Source of the DNA: Tsuneonella sp. CC-YZS046
Lineage (GTDB): Bacteria > Pseudomonadota > Alphaproteobacteria > Sphingomonadales > Sphingomonadaceae
Length of the DNA: 64,000 nucleotides
Reading direction: 5' to 3'
Assembly (NCBI RefSeq): GCF_035581365.1
Contig: NZ_CP141590.1
Location: 620,001 to 684,000 of the forward strand
The notes beneath the pieces were generated by a model. It did no database searches. It was not told where the DNA came from and was given only the letters and a program-made list of their open reading frames with translations. Of this stretch, positions 43,367-52,274 are shown in pieces (position 1 is the first letter of the stretch; each line of letters opens with the position of its first letter). The position numbers and the translations under genes are program-made.

Positions 43367-45009
43367 GTCATCGTCTCTGCCGGGTGTGCTTGCTCCAATA
43401 GGGGAGGGGCCGCGCAGCCGCCTTCGATATCCGCGACTGCGACACCGTGGGCCGCGAGATCGCGCAGGAGATCGGAAGCAAGGGATTGCAGATCGCTTGC
43501 GGATTGCGCGCTGCCGTAAACGTAGAAATCGGGGCGCACGATAATCGCGGTCACTCCAAGATCTGTGAGAAACTGCTCCAGCCTTCCATCACAGTCCTTC
43601 ACTGCAGAACCCAGCGCGACGTAATCCACGCCGATCCATTCCAGCCCCTTGCGGGTCGGGGCATCGAGCAGGGCGGCAGGGTCCTCATGCCGGGCGATGA
43701 TTGTGAAATTGCGCCCGGGGCTGATGATCTCGTCCAGCCGGAGCGTCCGTCCCCCGATCTCCACATCGACATGCGGCGAAAGCAGCCCCGCCGCCTTATC
43801 CTCGCCGGACTCGGGGCGATGGAGCAGGCCTGCGACGAGATGCGGGAAGGGCGGTGGCGGGGGCGCCTGGCCGGTGAGGAAGGCCCGGTCGCGCTCCGCC
43901 GCCTCGGCCGGGTCCGGCACGCAGATGATCTTGCCCAGATAGATCGAGATATCGGTGATCTGGCTGACATGGGGCAAGCGTTCTTCCTGATAGCTCTGGA
44001 GGAGGCGCAGGCTGGCCTTGCCGTCCAGGATCATTCCCAGCTTCCAGGTCAGGTTCCAGGCGTCCCGCATTCCCGAGCACATGCCCTGACCCATGAAGGG
44101 AGGCATCACATGGGCGGCATCCCCCGCGATCATCAGACGGAAATCCTGCCATTGGCGGGCGAGAAGCGAGCGGAAATTATAGACCTTGTGCCTTACCAGC
44201 TCCACATCTTCCGGGCCGGCCCAGGGCTCCAGCAAGGACCAGACCGTCTGCTCGTTCTCCAGGTCTTCCACCCTTTCGCCGGGCAGGCGCATAAATTCCC
44301 AGCGCCTGAATATGCGCCCATCGCGCACGCCGGCGGGGACGATCGTGGTGGGCCGGGCCGGATTGCAATATTGGCCGGCGGCCGGAATACCCAGCTTCTC
44401 GATCGTGGCGCCTTCTTTCAGGAGCACGTCGATCACCAGCCAATCGGCTTCGAAGCCGCGGTCCTCGCGATCATCGCCTATCGTGTGGCGGACGATCGAA
44501 TTGGCTCCGTCGCAGCCGATCACGAAACGCGCCGACAATGTCCGGGTCTCGCCCGTGGCGGCATGGATCATATCGACATGCGCCATCCCGGCATCCTGCC
44601 GAACGCCGGTCACTTCCCAGCCGAGAAAAAGCTCCACACCGGCTTGCTCGCGCACAGCCTGGTGCATCGCTTCCTCCAGCGTCGGCTGGTGAACGAAATT
44701 CACCTCCGGTCCGCCCGATATGGATGGCGCGGACCAGTCTATGACGAGCAATTCCTCCCATTGCGGGCTGAACCATTGATAGAGCGGCCCGGGGTGCGTG
44801 ACCGACGGCAGGACCGGCCCGAGGCCGTTGGCGGCCAGGACGCGAAACAGCTCATGATCGATGCACACCGCGCGCGGGAGCGGATAGCGTTCGGTCCAGC
44901 GCTCGCAGACGGCGACAGAGCGGCCTTGCCGGCCCAGCATGATCGCCAGCGCCTCGCTCACGGGTCCGTAGCCGACCTGAATCACATCGAACGTTCGTTC
45001 GTGCTTCAT
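43357..45009 (-). CDS. MhpA-like FAD-dependent aromatic hydroxylase
   Basis: 550 aa class A flavin monooxygenase of the 3-(3-hydroxyphenyl)propionate hydroxylase type. FAD motif GYGPVSEA (the third Gly of GxGxxG is Ser), the DG motif RFVIGCDGANSIVR and the GD motif LMIAGDAAHVMPPFMGQGMCSGMRDA; a thioredoxin-like C-terminal domain follows. The ATG at 45009 follows GGGAGAG. It hydroxylates a phenol before ring cleavage by the overlapping dioxygenase gene. Divergent from the TetR at 45131. Confidence 0.92.
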   Translation of the reverse strand: MKHERTFDVIQVGYGPVSEALAIMLGRQGRSVAVCERWTERYPLPRAVCIDHELFRVLAANGLGPVLPSVTHPGPLYQWFSPQWEELLVIDWSAPSISGGPEVNFVHQPTLEEAMHQAVREQAGVELFLGWEVTGVRQDAGMAHVDMIHAATGETRTLSARFVIGCDGANSIVRHTIGDDREDRGFEADWLVIDVLLKEGATIEKLGIPAAGQYCNPARPTTIVPAGVRDGRIFRRWEFMRLPGERVEDLENEQTVWSLLEPWAGPEDVELVRHKVYNFRSLLARQWQDFRLMIAGDAAHVMPPFMGQGMCSGMRDAWNLTWKLGMILDGKASLRLLQSYQEERLPHVSQITDISIYLGKIICVPDPAEAAERDRAFLTGQAPPPPPFPHLVAGLLHRPESGEDKAAGLLSPHVDVEIGGRTLRLDEIISPGRNFTIIARHEDPAALLDAPTRKGLEWIGVDYVALGSAVKDCDGRLEQFLTDLGVTAIIVRPDFYVYGSAQSASDLQSLASDLLRDLAAHGVAVADIEGGCAAPPLLEQAHPAETMTWQ

Positions 45010-45069
45010 CTCTCCCGAATCCCGTCTTTTTTGCGCGGCGATGGGGAGAGTGCCAAGCGCGATAATCGA

Positions 45070-45088
45070 CGTCAATGTCATAATGACG
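45070..45088. promoter_or_regulatory. Palindromic operator between the hydroxylase and TetR genes
   Basis: Outer arms CGTCA (45070-45074) and TGACG (45084-45088), and an inner perfect palindrome GTCAT-A-ATGAC (45077-45087). It lies between the divergent MhpA-like and TetR genes. Confidence 0.5.
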
Positions 45089-45130
45089 AAAATGATATTA
45101 TGTGATTGGATCGGGCGGCTTGGCGGCGAG

Positions 45131-45877
45131 GTGAAATTCGGTGAGAATACGGTTCTCGATGCACGGAGAGGAACGATTTCGGCGGACCCAGAGACTATCC
45201 CGACGGCAAGCCAGTCCGAAAGCGAAGATCATCGCGTTCGCGTTGCCAGGGAGCGACGCGAACGGATGCGCCGCCGCCTGCTCGAATCGGTCATGGCCGT
45301 CTGCTCGGGGGAGTCCGCGCGCGCTCCGGCGGTTATCGACGACGTCGTGCAACATGCCGATGTCTCGCGGGGCACATTCTACAAATATTTCAATTCCCTC
45401 GATCAGGCCATCAGCGAACTGGGATCGCAGCTCGCGGATGAGATGACGGCGGGGATCGCCGAAATCTACGATGTGCTGACCGATCCGATGATGCGCACCG
45501 CCACCGGCTTCCAGCTCTTCCTCATTCGCGCCCACATGGACCCGCATTGGGGCGCGTTCATCGCGCGCATCGGCCTGCTTCGCGAAGAGGATCTCTTCAC
45601 CAGCAAGATCCGCCAGGACATCGCGCTGGGCATCGAAACCGGCGATTATTCGGTGGACGACATCGTCTGCGCCAGCGACATGCTGATGGGCGCCAAGGCG
45701 GAGGCCATTCTGCGGCTGATCAGCAGGGAGAAGTCCTTCGACTATATCCAGTCGATGGCACGATTTGTCCTCTGCGCGTTCGGGGCAAGCAAGGTCAAGG
45801 CGGCGAAAGTGGTCGAACGGGCCTTTACCCGCATCGTGGAGCAGGGGCCGTCCAGCCTGCCCTGGTGGCAAGGCTGA
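45131..45877 (+). CDS. TetR-family regulator of the hydroxylase operon
   Basis: 248 aa from the GTG at 45131. The HTH is at about residues 45-85 (RRRLLESVMAVCSGESARAP, ADVSRGTFYKYFNSLDQAI), followed by a helical ligand domain (GFQLFLIRAHMDPHWGAFIARIGLL). Start uncertain: ATGs at 45083 and 45092 are in frame but lie inside or at the edge of the palindrome and lack ribosome sites. Divergent from the MhpA-like gene, it is its likely repressor. Confidence 0.85.
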   Translation: MKFGENTVLDARRGTISADPETIPTASQSESEDHRVRVARERRERMRRRLLESVMAVCSGESARAPAVIDDVVQHADVSRGTFYKYFNSLDQAISELGSQLADEMTAGIAEIYDVLTDPMMRTATGFQLFLIRAHMDPHWGAFIARIGLLREEDLFTSKIRQDIALGIETGDYSVDDIVCASDMLMGAKAEAILRLISREKSFDYIQSMARFVLCAFGASKVKAAKVVERAFTRIVEQGPSSLPWWQG

Positions 45878-45878
45878 C

Positions 45879-45895
45879 AACCCGGCCAGCGGGTT
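45879..45895 (+). terminator. Short GC hairpin after the TetR gene
   Basis: AACCCG / CGGGTT stem with a 5-base loop right after the stop, followed by TTTCG. Weak. Confidence 0.3.
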
Positions 45896-46092
45896 TCGCC
45901 TGCCGTTGCGCGCGGCATTGAAACGCTCTTCCGAAATGAACAGTGGCAGCGGCAGGTGCAAACGGCTAGGGCGCCCCTGCCGGTAAAACGCTTCCAGGCG
46001 CTTCCCTCGGGAAGCACGCATCCGCAAGCCAGCATTCCTCCCTGTCGATTCTCCTCTTGCCGGGGGAGAGTCCGCGCAACCTTTCGAGCCTT

Positions 46093-47874
46093 ATGTCATT
46101 CGATCATCTTCCCCCGCAGATTTCCGCTTCCCTGGCCGAGCGAGGCTACGCCGAGCCGACCCCGGTTCAGGCCGCCGTATTGGAGCCGGAAGCCCTTGAC
46201 CGCGACCTGATCGTTTCGGCGCGGACCGGCTCCGGCAAGACCGTGGCGTTCGGGATGGCCATGTCGAGGAACCTGCTGGCCGACGAACTGCCTCCGGCAG
46301 GCGTTCCAATGGCGCTGGTGATCGCGCCGACCCGTGAACTGGCGCTGCAGGTCAGCCGGGAACTTGCGTGGCTCTACGGCAAGGCCGGCGCGCGCATCAC
46401 CACCTGCGTCGGCGGTATGGACCCAGGCAAGGAACGGCGCACTCTGATGCATGGCACCCATATCGTCGTCGGCACGCCGGGGCGTTTGCGCGACCATCTG
46501 GAACGCGGCGCGCTCGACCTTTCAGGCCTGCGCTTCGTCGTGCTGGATGAAGCCGACGAAATGCTGGACATGGGGTTTCGTGAGGATCTCGAGGAAATCC
46601 TGGACGCGACGCCGGCGGAGCGCCGCACCTTCATGTTTTCCGCGACCATGCCCAAACCGATTGTCGCGCTGGCCCGCCGGTATCAGCGCGATGCGCTGCG
46701 CATTTCCACGATCGACGACGATCGGGGGCATGGCGACATCTCCTATCAGACGGTGGCCGTCTCCCCCGCGGATATCGAACATGCGGTGATCAACCTGCTC
46801 CGCTTCCACGAGGCGGAAACCGCCATGCTGTTCTGCGCCACCCGCGACAATGTTCGCCATCTCCACTCGGCGCTGGTCGAGCGGGGCTTTGCAGCGGTGG
46901 CCCTCTCGGGCGAGCATAGCCAGAACGAACGCAACCACGCCTTGCAGGCGCTGCGCGACGGGCGCGCCCGGGTCTGCGTTGCGACCGATGTGGCGGCCCG
47001 CGGCATCGATGTCGCATCGCTCAGCCTCGTCATCCATGTCGAGGTGCCGCGCGATGCAGAAACGCTCCAGCATCGCTCCGGGCGCACCGGCCGGGCCGGA
47101 CGCAAGGGCACGGCGGTGCTGATCGTGCCGTTCCCTCGCCGCCGCCGCGTGGAGGAGATGCTGCGCCGGGCGCGTATTGCCGCGGAATGGGTGGAGGTGC
47201 CGAGCGCGGCGCTCATCCGCGAACGGGATCGCGAGCGCTTGATCGCCACATTGCTTGCTTCCGGGCTTGATTCCGGGCTCGATCCCGTCGAGGCGAACGA
47301 AGAGGATCAGCTTCTGGCGGAACGCCTGCTGGAGCAGAAGGATGCGCGGTCTATCGCCGTCGCGCTGGTTCGCGCCCATCGCAAATCCCTGCCGGAGCCG
47401 GAGGAACTGATCGATCTTTCCCCACGGGGCGGGGAGCAGGGGCAGGACAAGTCCCGCCATCGCAGCGGGTTCGAGGATGTCGTGTGGTTTCGCATGGACA
47501 TCGGCCGCAGGCAGAATGCCGATCCGCGCTGGATTCTGCCCTTGCTCTGCCGCCGTGGCCACATCACCCGAAACGAGATCGGCGCGATCCGAATCGCGGC
47601 GAACGAGACATTCTTCCAGGTGCCCCGGGCAGTGGAGGCCAGGTTCCGCTCGGCCTTGCAGCGCTCCGCGAAGGAGGGGGCCGAAGACGAGAGCGGCATC
47701 CGCATCGAGCCTGCGCCCGAAAGCCCGCGTGAAGCAGCCCGTGGCCATGCGCGCAAGCAGCGCGGCGGCGCGAACAGGGCGCAGCCTCGCGATGACGGCG
47801 GGCCGCGCAAGAGCCGGCCCGGCAAGGCGGGGGCGCATCGGCACCGCAAGGGCCAGCCCCGCGCGGCGCGCTGA
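46093..47874 (+). CDS. DEAD-box RNA helicase (DbpA/DeaD type)
   Basis: 593 aa ATP-dependent RNA helicase. Motif I ARTGSGKT at 43-50, APTREL, TPGR, DEAD at 152-155, SAT, then the RecA2 motifs (ATDVAARGIDV, HRSGRTGRAGRKG). A DbpA-type RNA-binding domain (ADPRWILPLLCRRGHITRNEIGAIRI) and a basic, disordered tail follow. It starts at ATG 46093 (MSFDHLPPQI); a TTG 12 codons earlier adds unlike residues. Probably ribosome assembly or cold adaptation. Confidence 0.94.
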   Translation: MSFDHLPPQISASLAERGYAEPTPVQAAVLEPEALDRDLIVSARTGSGKTVAFGMAMSRNLLADELPPAGVPMALVIAPTRELALQVSRELAWLYGKAGARITTCVGGMDPGKERRTLMHGTHIVVGTPGRLRDHLERGALDLSGLRFVVLDEADEMLDMGFREDLEEILDATPAERRTFMFSATMPKPIVALARRYQRDALRISTIDDDRGHGDISYQTVAVSPADIEHAVINLLRFHEAETAMLFCATRDNVRHLHSALVERGFAAVALSGEHSQNERNHALQALRDGRARVCVATDVAARGIDVASLSLVIHVEVPRDAETLQHRSGRTGRAGRKGTAVLIVPFPRRRRVEEMLRRARIAAEWVEVPSAALIRERDRERLIATLLASGLDSGLDPVEANEEDQLLAERLLEQKDARSIAVALVRAHRKSLPEPEELIDLSPRGGEQGQDKSRHRSGFEDVVWFRMDIGRRQNADPRWILPLLCRRGHITRNEIGAIRIAANETFFQVPRAVEARFRSALQRSAKEGAEDESGIRIEPAPESPREAARGHARKQRGGANRAQPRDDGGPRKSRPGKAGAHRHRKGQPRAAR

Positions 47875-48040
47875 TACAGCACCCGCCGAAGAGGCCGGGG
47901 TGCGCGGCGGGCGAATGGTCCTACTTTTGCGCGGAGCCATGCGGATGAGATTTGCGAACCTCAACCTTGCCGTTTACATCCCCTGGAAGTGAGCTTTTGG
48001 CCTCGATGGCCAATCGCTTTTCACAAGGGGCTGGAGGCGG

Positions 48041-48736
48041 ATGTTGAGGGAGCAGAAGAAGGAGGGGCGCCGACGGACAATACTGCATGCTGCCGAAACG
48101 CTTGTTCGCGAAACGAACTCGACGGATTTTTCCATGCGTGAATTGGCCTTGCGCGCCGGTTTCAGCCTGGCCACCACCTATAATCTGATCGGTTCGAAGG
48201 CGACTGTGCTCTACGCGCTTCTGAACCAGTGCATGGACCGGGTCGATGTCGCAAGGCTTTCCACGCTTGAGCGCGGCGATCCGATCGAGCATGTTTTTCA
48301 GGCGTCGGATGCCGCCGTCACCATCTACACGGCCGATCCCCATTTCTACCGGCCGCTCCTTCGGTTCCTGCTTGGCGTGCCCGATCCGGTCAATCGGCCG
48401 CTCTTCATGGATCGTGCATTCCGTTATTGGTGGGCGGTGGTCCAGTCGCTGTCGGAATGCGGCGGCTTCCGGGATTCATTCGTGCCGCAGGCGCTGGCGC
48501 GCGATCTCCAGATATTCTTTGCCGGAACCATCGACTTCTGGGTGCATGACGAGTTGGACAGTGCGCAATTCAAGGCGCAGATCCGCATGGGTGTCGCCAT
48601 GCGATTGCTCGCGCTCGGGCTGGATCAATATTCCACCCGCCTAAAAAGTGAAATCGCGACGCATGGCAGGCTGATCGACCCGCTGCTGCCGGACATCGAT
48701 CCGGCAAGGCGGCCTAGCGGTTTGACAAACTTATAA
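48041..48736 (+). CDS. TetR-family regulator
   Basis: 231 aa. HTH at about residues 10-55 (RRRTILHAAETLVRETNSTDFSMRELALRAGF, then SLATTYNLIGSKATV), with a helical ligand domain. GGAGGCGG precedes the ATG. It lies just before the Gfo/Idh gene and the series of ATAACG boxes, so it may be the regulator of this third catabolic set; that link is inference. Confidence 0.88.
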   Translation: MLREQKKEGRRRTILHAAETLVRETNSTDFSMRELALRAGFSLATTYNLIGSKATVLYALLNQCMDRVDVARLSTLERGDPIEHVFQASDAAVTIYTADPHFYRPLLRFLLGVPDPVNRPLFMDRAFRYWWAVVQSLSECGGFRDSFVPQALARDLQIFFAGTIDFWVHDELDSAQFKAQIRMGVAMRLLALGLDQYSTRLKSEIATHGRLIDPLLPDIDPARRPSGLTNL

Positions 48737-48751
48737 CGCGCACTAACTTTG
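48733..48751 (+). promoter_or_regulatory. ATAACG box, copy A
   Basis: ATAACGCGCACTAACTTTG, upstream of the Gfo/Idh gene. It shares the pattern ATAACG-Y-R-N-W-M-Y-R-A-M-W-W-T-S with three more intergenic sites. It slightly overlaps the TetR stop. Confidence 0.45.
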
Positions 48752-48819
48752 CGGGCGACGCGGCCGGGCGGATATTCTCCGGCATCTATAATTCATAAGA
48801 AGCGGAGAGCGGATTGGGC

Positions 48820-49797
48820 ATGAATCCGGTGCGGGTAGGCATCCTGGGCTGCGCGAAGATCATCGGCTGGGGCCTGATGGATCATCGGGAGATGCTGCCC
48901 GAAATCGAAGTGGTGAACATCGCTTCGCGCAATATCGAGAAAGCGGCGGCCACCGCCAGGCAATACGGATTTCCCCGATACGGCAGCTATGAGGATTTGC
49001 TGCGGGACCCGGAAGTCGAGGTCGTTTACGTTCCCCTGCCGAATGCGCTGCATGCGCAATGGTCGATCGCCGCCTTGCGTGCGGGCAAGGCCGTGGTGTG
49101 CGAGAAGCCGCTGGCCTCGAATGCGGAGGAAGCCGAGCATCTTCGCGCCGTCGCCGAGGAGACGGGCCTGCCGCTGATCGAGGCGGTTCACTATCTTTAC
49201 CACCCGCTGGCCCATCGGCTCATCGAACTCGTGCGAAGCGGCGCGCTCGGCAGGATCGAACGAATCCTCGCCAGGGTGCATCTCTCCAGCGATTTCTTCG
49301 AGCCGGATGACATCCGGTTCAGCTACGATCTGGCGGGCGGGGCGACCATGGACCCGGGCTGTTACTGCATCAGCCTGTGCCGGATCGTGACCGGCGAGGA
49401 ACCGGTCGTCACAAGCGCGACGCCGGATCTGCTGAGCGCGGACATCGACAGATCGATGGTGGCGACGCTTCAGTTTCCGGGCGGGTGCGTCGCAACGGTG
49501 GAGACTTCCCTGCGAACCGATCCGTGGGACATCCGGCTCGTGGTGGAAGGCAGCCGGGGCAGGCTCGAAACCACCAATCCGCTGGTCCCCCATTTCGGTC
49601 ATGGCTGGACATTGACGGTAGACGGCGTGGAAACCACCGAAAGTTTCGACATGACTCCCACATTCGTGTTCGAATGGAAGGAAATCGCGGACGTCATCCG
49701 CAACGGGGCGCCGATCCGGACCCCAGCGGGCGATGGTGTCGCCAATATGAAAGTGGTGGATGCCATCTATCGTGCGGCCGGGATGCGGGTCCGCTGA
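48820..49797 (+). CDS. Gfo/Idh/MocA-family oxidoreductase
   Basis: 325 aa NAD(P)-dependent oxidoreductase. Rossmann N-terminus (VRVGILGCAKIIGWG), the family's EKP motif (VVCEKPLASNAEE, residues about 90-102) and C-terminal sheet (AGGATMDPGCYCISLCRIV). Related enzymes include dihydrodiol and sugar dehydrogenases. I take the ATG at 48820 (GGAGAG 10 bases upstream) over the TTG at 48814. In this aromatic context a dihydrodiol-type role is possible but unproven. Confidence 0.9.
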   Translation: MNPVRVGILGCAKIIGWGLMDHREMLPEIEVVNIASRNIEKAAATARQYGFPRYGSYEDLLRDPEVEVVYVPLPNALHAQWSIAALRAGKAVVCEKPLASNAEEAEHLRAVAEETGLPLIEAVHYLYHPLAHRLIELVRSGALGRIERILARVHLSSDFFEPDDIRFSYDLAGGATMDPGCYCISLCRIVTGEEPVVTSATPDLLSADIDRSMVATLQFPGGCVATVETSLRTDPWDIRLVVEGSRGRLETTNPLVPHFGHGWTLTVDGVETTESFDMTPTFVFEWKEIADVIRNGAPIRTPAGDGVANMKVVDAIYRAAGMRVR

Positions 49798-49823
49798 CGA
49801 GGCGGGTGCCCGGCATGTCTTCG

Positions 49824-50363
49824 TCAGAAGCTGATTTCGGTGATCCGGGCGCGTTCCTGATCGCTTGCGGCGGCATCGAGCGCGAGCGCATAGGCCGCCT
49901 GGACGGGCGCCACATCGCCGTAAAGCTCGATCATATGGCCGTTGGCGGGGCGGGTATCGATCATGGCCACGTCGAAACCGCTGTCGCCGCCGACATGGAA
50001 GGTCGAAGCGAGTTCAAACCCGGCTTCCGCGAATTCCGCGAGCGCGCGGCCCATGTCCGGCACGATGAGCGCGACGTGATGCATCCCGACCTGGCCACTG
50101 CCGAATGGAAACATGTCATGCCCATGCGAGGGTGCGTCATTATGTTGGATGAAGAACTCGACCATCACGTCGCCCCATTGGCCGAAGACGGTGGAATGAT
50201 CGAAACTTCCCGGTTGTCCGCGATACACGAAGTCGCGCACCGGGACGTGCCGGGCATGGAAGAACGGGCCGGAGCCATACAGGGCGGAATGCCTCAAGGC
50301 CGCTTCGACGGGATCGGGAACCGCATAGGCAATCTGGCGGAAAGGGTGGCGCAGCAGGGACAT
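49824..50363 (-). CDS. VOC (glyoxalase/bleomycin resistance) family protein, paralogue 1
   Basis: 179 aa VOC fold similar to methylmalonyl-CoA epimerase-like lyases: FRQIAYAVPDPVEAALRHSALYGSGPFF, FDHSTVFGQWGDVMVEFF, GMHHVALIVPDM, GHMIELYGD. Potential metal ligands are His in MHHVA and Glu in MIELY. It is a clear paralogue of the divergent gene at 50527. Substrate unknown. Confidence 0.85.
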   Translation of the reverse strand: MSLLRHPFRQIAYAVPDPVEAALRHSALYGSGPFFHARHVPVRDFVYRGQPGSFDHSTVFGQWGDVMVEFFIQHNDAPSHGHDMFPFGSGQVGMHHVALIVPDMGRALAEFAEAGFELASTFHVGGDSGFDVAMIDTRPANGHMIELYGDVAPVQAAYALALDAAASDQERARITEISF

Positions 50364-50435
50364 CCTCGGTTCCTTATCGTGAAATCCGCCGCAAGATGGC
50401 GGATGACAGTTTCATTTCTCGGCGTCATGAATGCG

Positions 50436-50454
50436 ATAACGTGTTCCAAAAATC
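50436..50454 (+). promoter_or_regulatory. ATAACG box, copy B
   Basis: ATAACGTGTTCCAAAAATC in the 163-bp divergent region between the two VOC paralogues. Confidence 0.45.
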
Positions 50455-50526
50455 AAACCGGCCCGGCAGATCGAAACAAGGTTTGGCAGGCCGTCCCAAA
50501 CAATCCGCACGATCCGGGAGAGAGCG

Positions 50527-51060
50527 ATGATTACGAATGAAGCTGTGGCGCAAATCGCCTATGTGGTGCCCGATATTCGCGAAGCCTGCCTGCAACACGC
50601 AAGGCTGTTCGGCACAGGCCCGTTTTTCGTCGCCAGCAATATTCCGCTCAGCTCCTCCAGATATCGCGGCCGGGACGTCCCTTTCAATCACAGCTCCGCC
50701 TTCGGTCAGTGGGGCGACGTGATGATCGAGTTCATGCAGCCGGAAGACGATCAGCCTTCGGTTCTTACCGATGTGCTGGATCGGACCGGCGGCAAGGCCG
50801 GGATGCATCACAAGGCGATCCTGGTGGCGGACCCTCCGACGGTGGCGGCGCGGTTCGAGGAAAACGGCTTTCCCATCGCATTCCACGGGACCCTGACAGC
50901 GGGCGTCGAGGTGTTCATGGTCGATACGCTGGATCTCTATGGCCATATGATCGAGCTATATGCGCCGAGCGAACTCGTGCGCGGCTTCTTTACAATGGTC
51001 CGGGATGCGCCGGCAGGCTTCGATGGAACGGACATCTTGCGCGATTTCGCGTTCGGCTGA
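50527..51060 (+). CDS. VOC family protein, paralogue 2
   Basis: 177 aa, same fold and motifs as the 49824 gene: VAQIAYVVPDIREACLQHARLFGTGPFF, FNHSSAFGQWGDVMIEFM, GMHHKAILVAD, GHMIELYAP. GGGAGAGCG lies upstream of the ATG. The pair shares the spaced H..QWGDVM.EF block, which suggests duplication and possibly a heteromer or successive steps. Confidence 0.85.
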   Translation: MITNEAVAQIAYVVPDIREACLQHARLFGTGPFFVASNIPLSSSRYRGRDVPFNHSSAFGQWGDVMIEFMQPEDDQPSVLTDVLDRTGGKAGMHHKAILVADPPTVAARFEENGFPIAFHGTLTAGVEVFMVDTLDLYGHMIELYAPSELVRGFFTMVRDAPAGFDGTDILRDFAFG

Positions 51061-51162
51061 CGCTGCGGGCCGCGGTGCCGCGGCTGTGGATTGCCGCCGC
51101 TGAACCCGAAAACATTACGAATTTTGGCCTTGCACGCAAGCCTGCGCGGCTATAGCCATGCC

Positions 51163-51181
51163 ATAACGCATTATAAAAATG
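51163..51181 (+). promoter_or_regulatory. ATAACG box, copy C
   Basis: ATAACGCATTATAAAAATG, 12-30 bp upstream of the two-domain VOC gene and just downstream of a promoter-like TTGCAC-N15-TATAGC (51130-51156). Confidence 0.45.
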
Positions 51182-51192
51182 TGGGGAGAGGC

Positions 51193-52101
51193 ATGCAGAT
51201 CGCGCAAATCGGGATGAATTCGTCCGATATTCCCGCATCTTTGCGCCTTTATTCGGAAGCGTTCGGATTCAGAAATGCCGGCGGGCAGGGTCTCTGGGGG
51301 GAAACCATCAAGGTTCACGGCCTGTCGGCAGAGGACACCGCGTTGATGTGGTGGATGATCGGGGATCAGGATTTCTTTCAGCTCGAGTTCTTCCATCACA
51401 CCAGCCCGGGGCAGCGGCCGATGCCTGCGGATTGGAGGCCCTGCGACTGCGGCTGGGTGCGTTTCAGCATCGCGGTGCCCGATCTCCAACGCAGCGGCAA
51501 TGCCCTGGAAAGGCGCGGCGTCCCGCTGCTCGGGTCGGCGGAAGGGCCGGGCGGCAGGCGGATGGCGTTCCGCGATCCGCAAGTGGGCGTGATTGTCGAA
51601 GTGGTGGAAGATCGCGGCCGCGCCGGTCCGGCCTTTCGGTCCGCCACCAGCTCCGTCTCCGACCTGGAAGCCGCGCGCGCCTATTATCGCGATACGCTTG
51701 GCCTTCCCGTCCGGCCGCTTGAAGAGGTGAGGGATGCGGCCGACGAAGCGCTGTGGGGCCTGGCCGGGGCGAGGCGCAAGGGGTTTGCGGTCACGATCGG
51801 GGACCGGAGCCTGGAGATCGTCCAATATGAAGATCCGGTCGGGCGAAAGCGGCCGGCGGATTTCTGCATAGCGGATCAGGGCATCATGAACGTCGCGATC
51901 ATCTCGCGCTCCACGGAAGAGATCGAAGCGATGTTCGCGCGGCTGGAACAGGCTGGATACGCCTCACCGGCCATGATGCGGGCCGAGGGAATCGTGGCCG
52001 GCTATATCGTCGATGCGGAGCGTGAGCTGGAATTGGCGGCCATCCCCGAGGAAATGGATCGCTTCGTCGGCTTCGAATACACCCAGCCCTTCTTCACATG
52101 A
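51193..52101 (+). CDS. Two-domain VOC protein
   Basis: 302 aa. Two VOC modules (IAQIGMNSSDIPASLRLYSEAFGF at the start; SATSSVSDLEAARAYYRDTLGLPV from about residue 150). Ligand positions are less conserved than in true extradiol dioxygenases. The ATG at 51193 follows GGGGAGAGG. It belongs with the two VOC genes upstream and the TonB receptor downstream; function unknown beyond the fold. Confidence 0.8.
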   Translation: MQIAQIGMNSSDIPASLRLYSEAFGFRNAGGQGLWGETIKVHGLSAEDTALMWWMIGDQDFFQLEFFHHTSPGQRPMPADWRPCDCGWVRFSIAVPDLQRSGNALERRGVPLLGSAEGPGGRRMAFRDPQVGVIVEVVEDRGRAGPAFRSATSSVSDLEAARAYYRDTLGLPVRPLEEVRDAADEALWGLAGARRKGFAVTIGDRSLEIVQYEDPVGRKRPADFCIADQGIMNVAIISRSTEEIEAMFARLEQAGYASPAMMRAEGIVAGYIVDAERELELAAIPEEMDRFVGFEYTQPFFT

Positions 52102-52213
52102 ACGCAAACGGACATTCGCATGATGCGCGCGGCGGTGTGGCAACAATGCGCCAGATCAGGGGAAATGGTTGAAATATTCCCGATTGCAGTCGCAAACCGG
52201 CCTTCAAAATTTT

Positions 52214-52232
52214 ATAACGTGATCTGAATTTG
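52214..52232 (+). promoter_or_regulatory. ATAACG box, copy D
   Basis: ATAACGTGATCTGAATTTG, 61 bp upstream of the TonB receptor start. Closest to copy A. Confidence 0.45.
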
Positions 52233-52274
52233 TTTCGGTAACCTCAAAATAGATAGCAGACGGGAGGAAAGAGA

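Noticed and set aside
43447-45105. 552-codon plus-strand frame opposite the MhpA-like gene
   Set aside because: The minus-strand protein has clear FAD motifs; this one has none.
46522-47964. 480-codon minus-strand frame opposite the helicase
   Set aside because: Arg/Ala-rich shadow without a ribosome site or domain.
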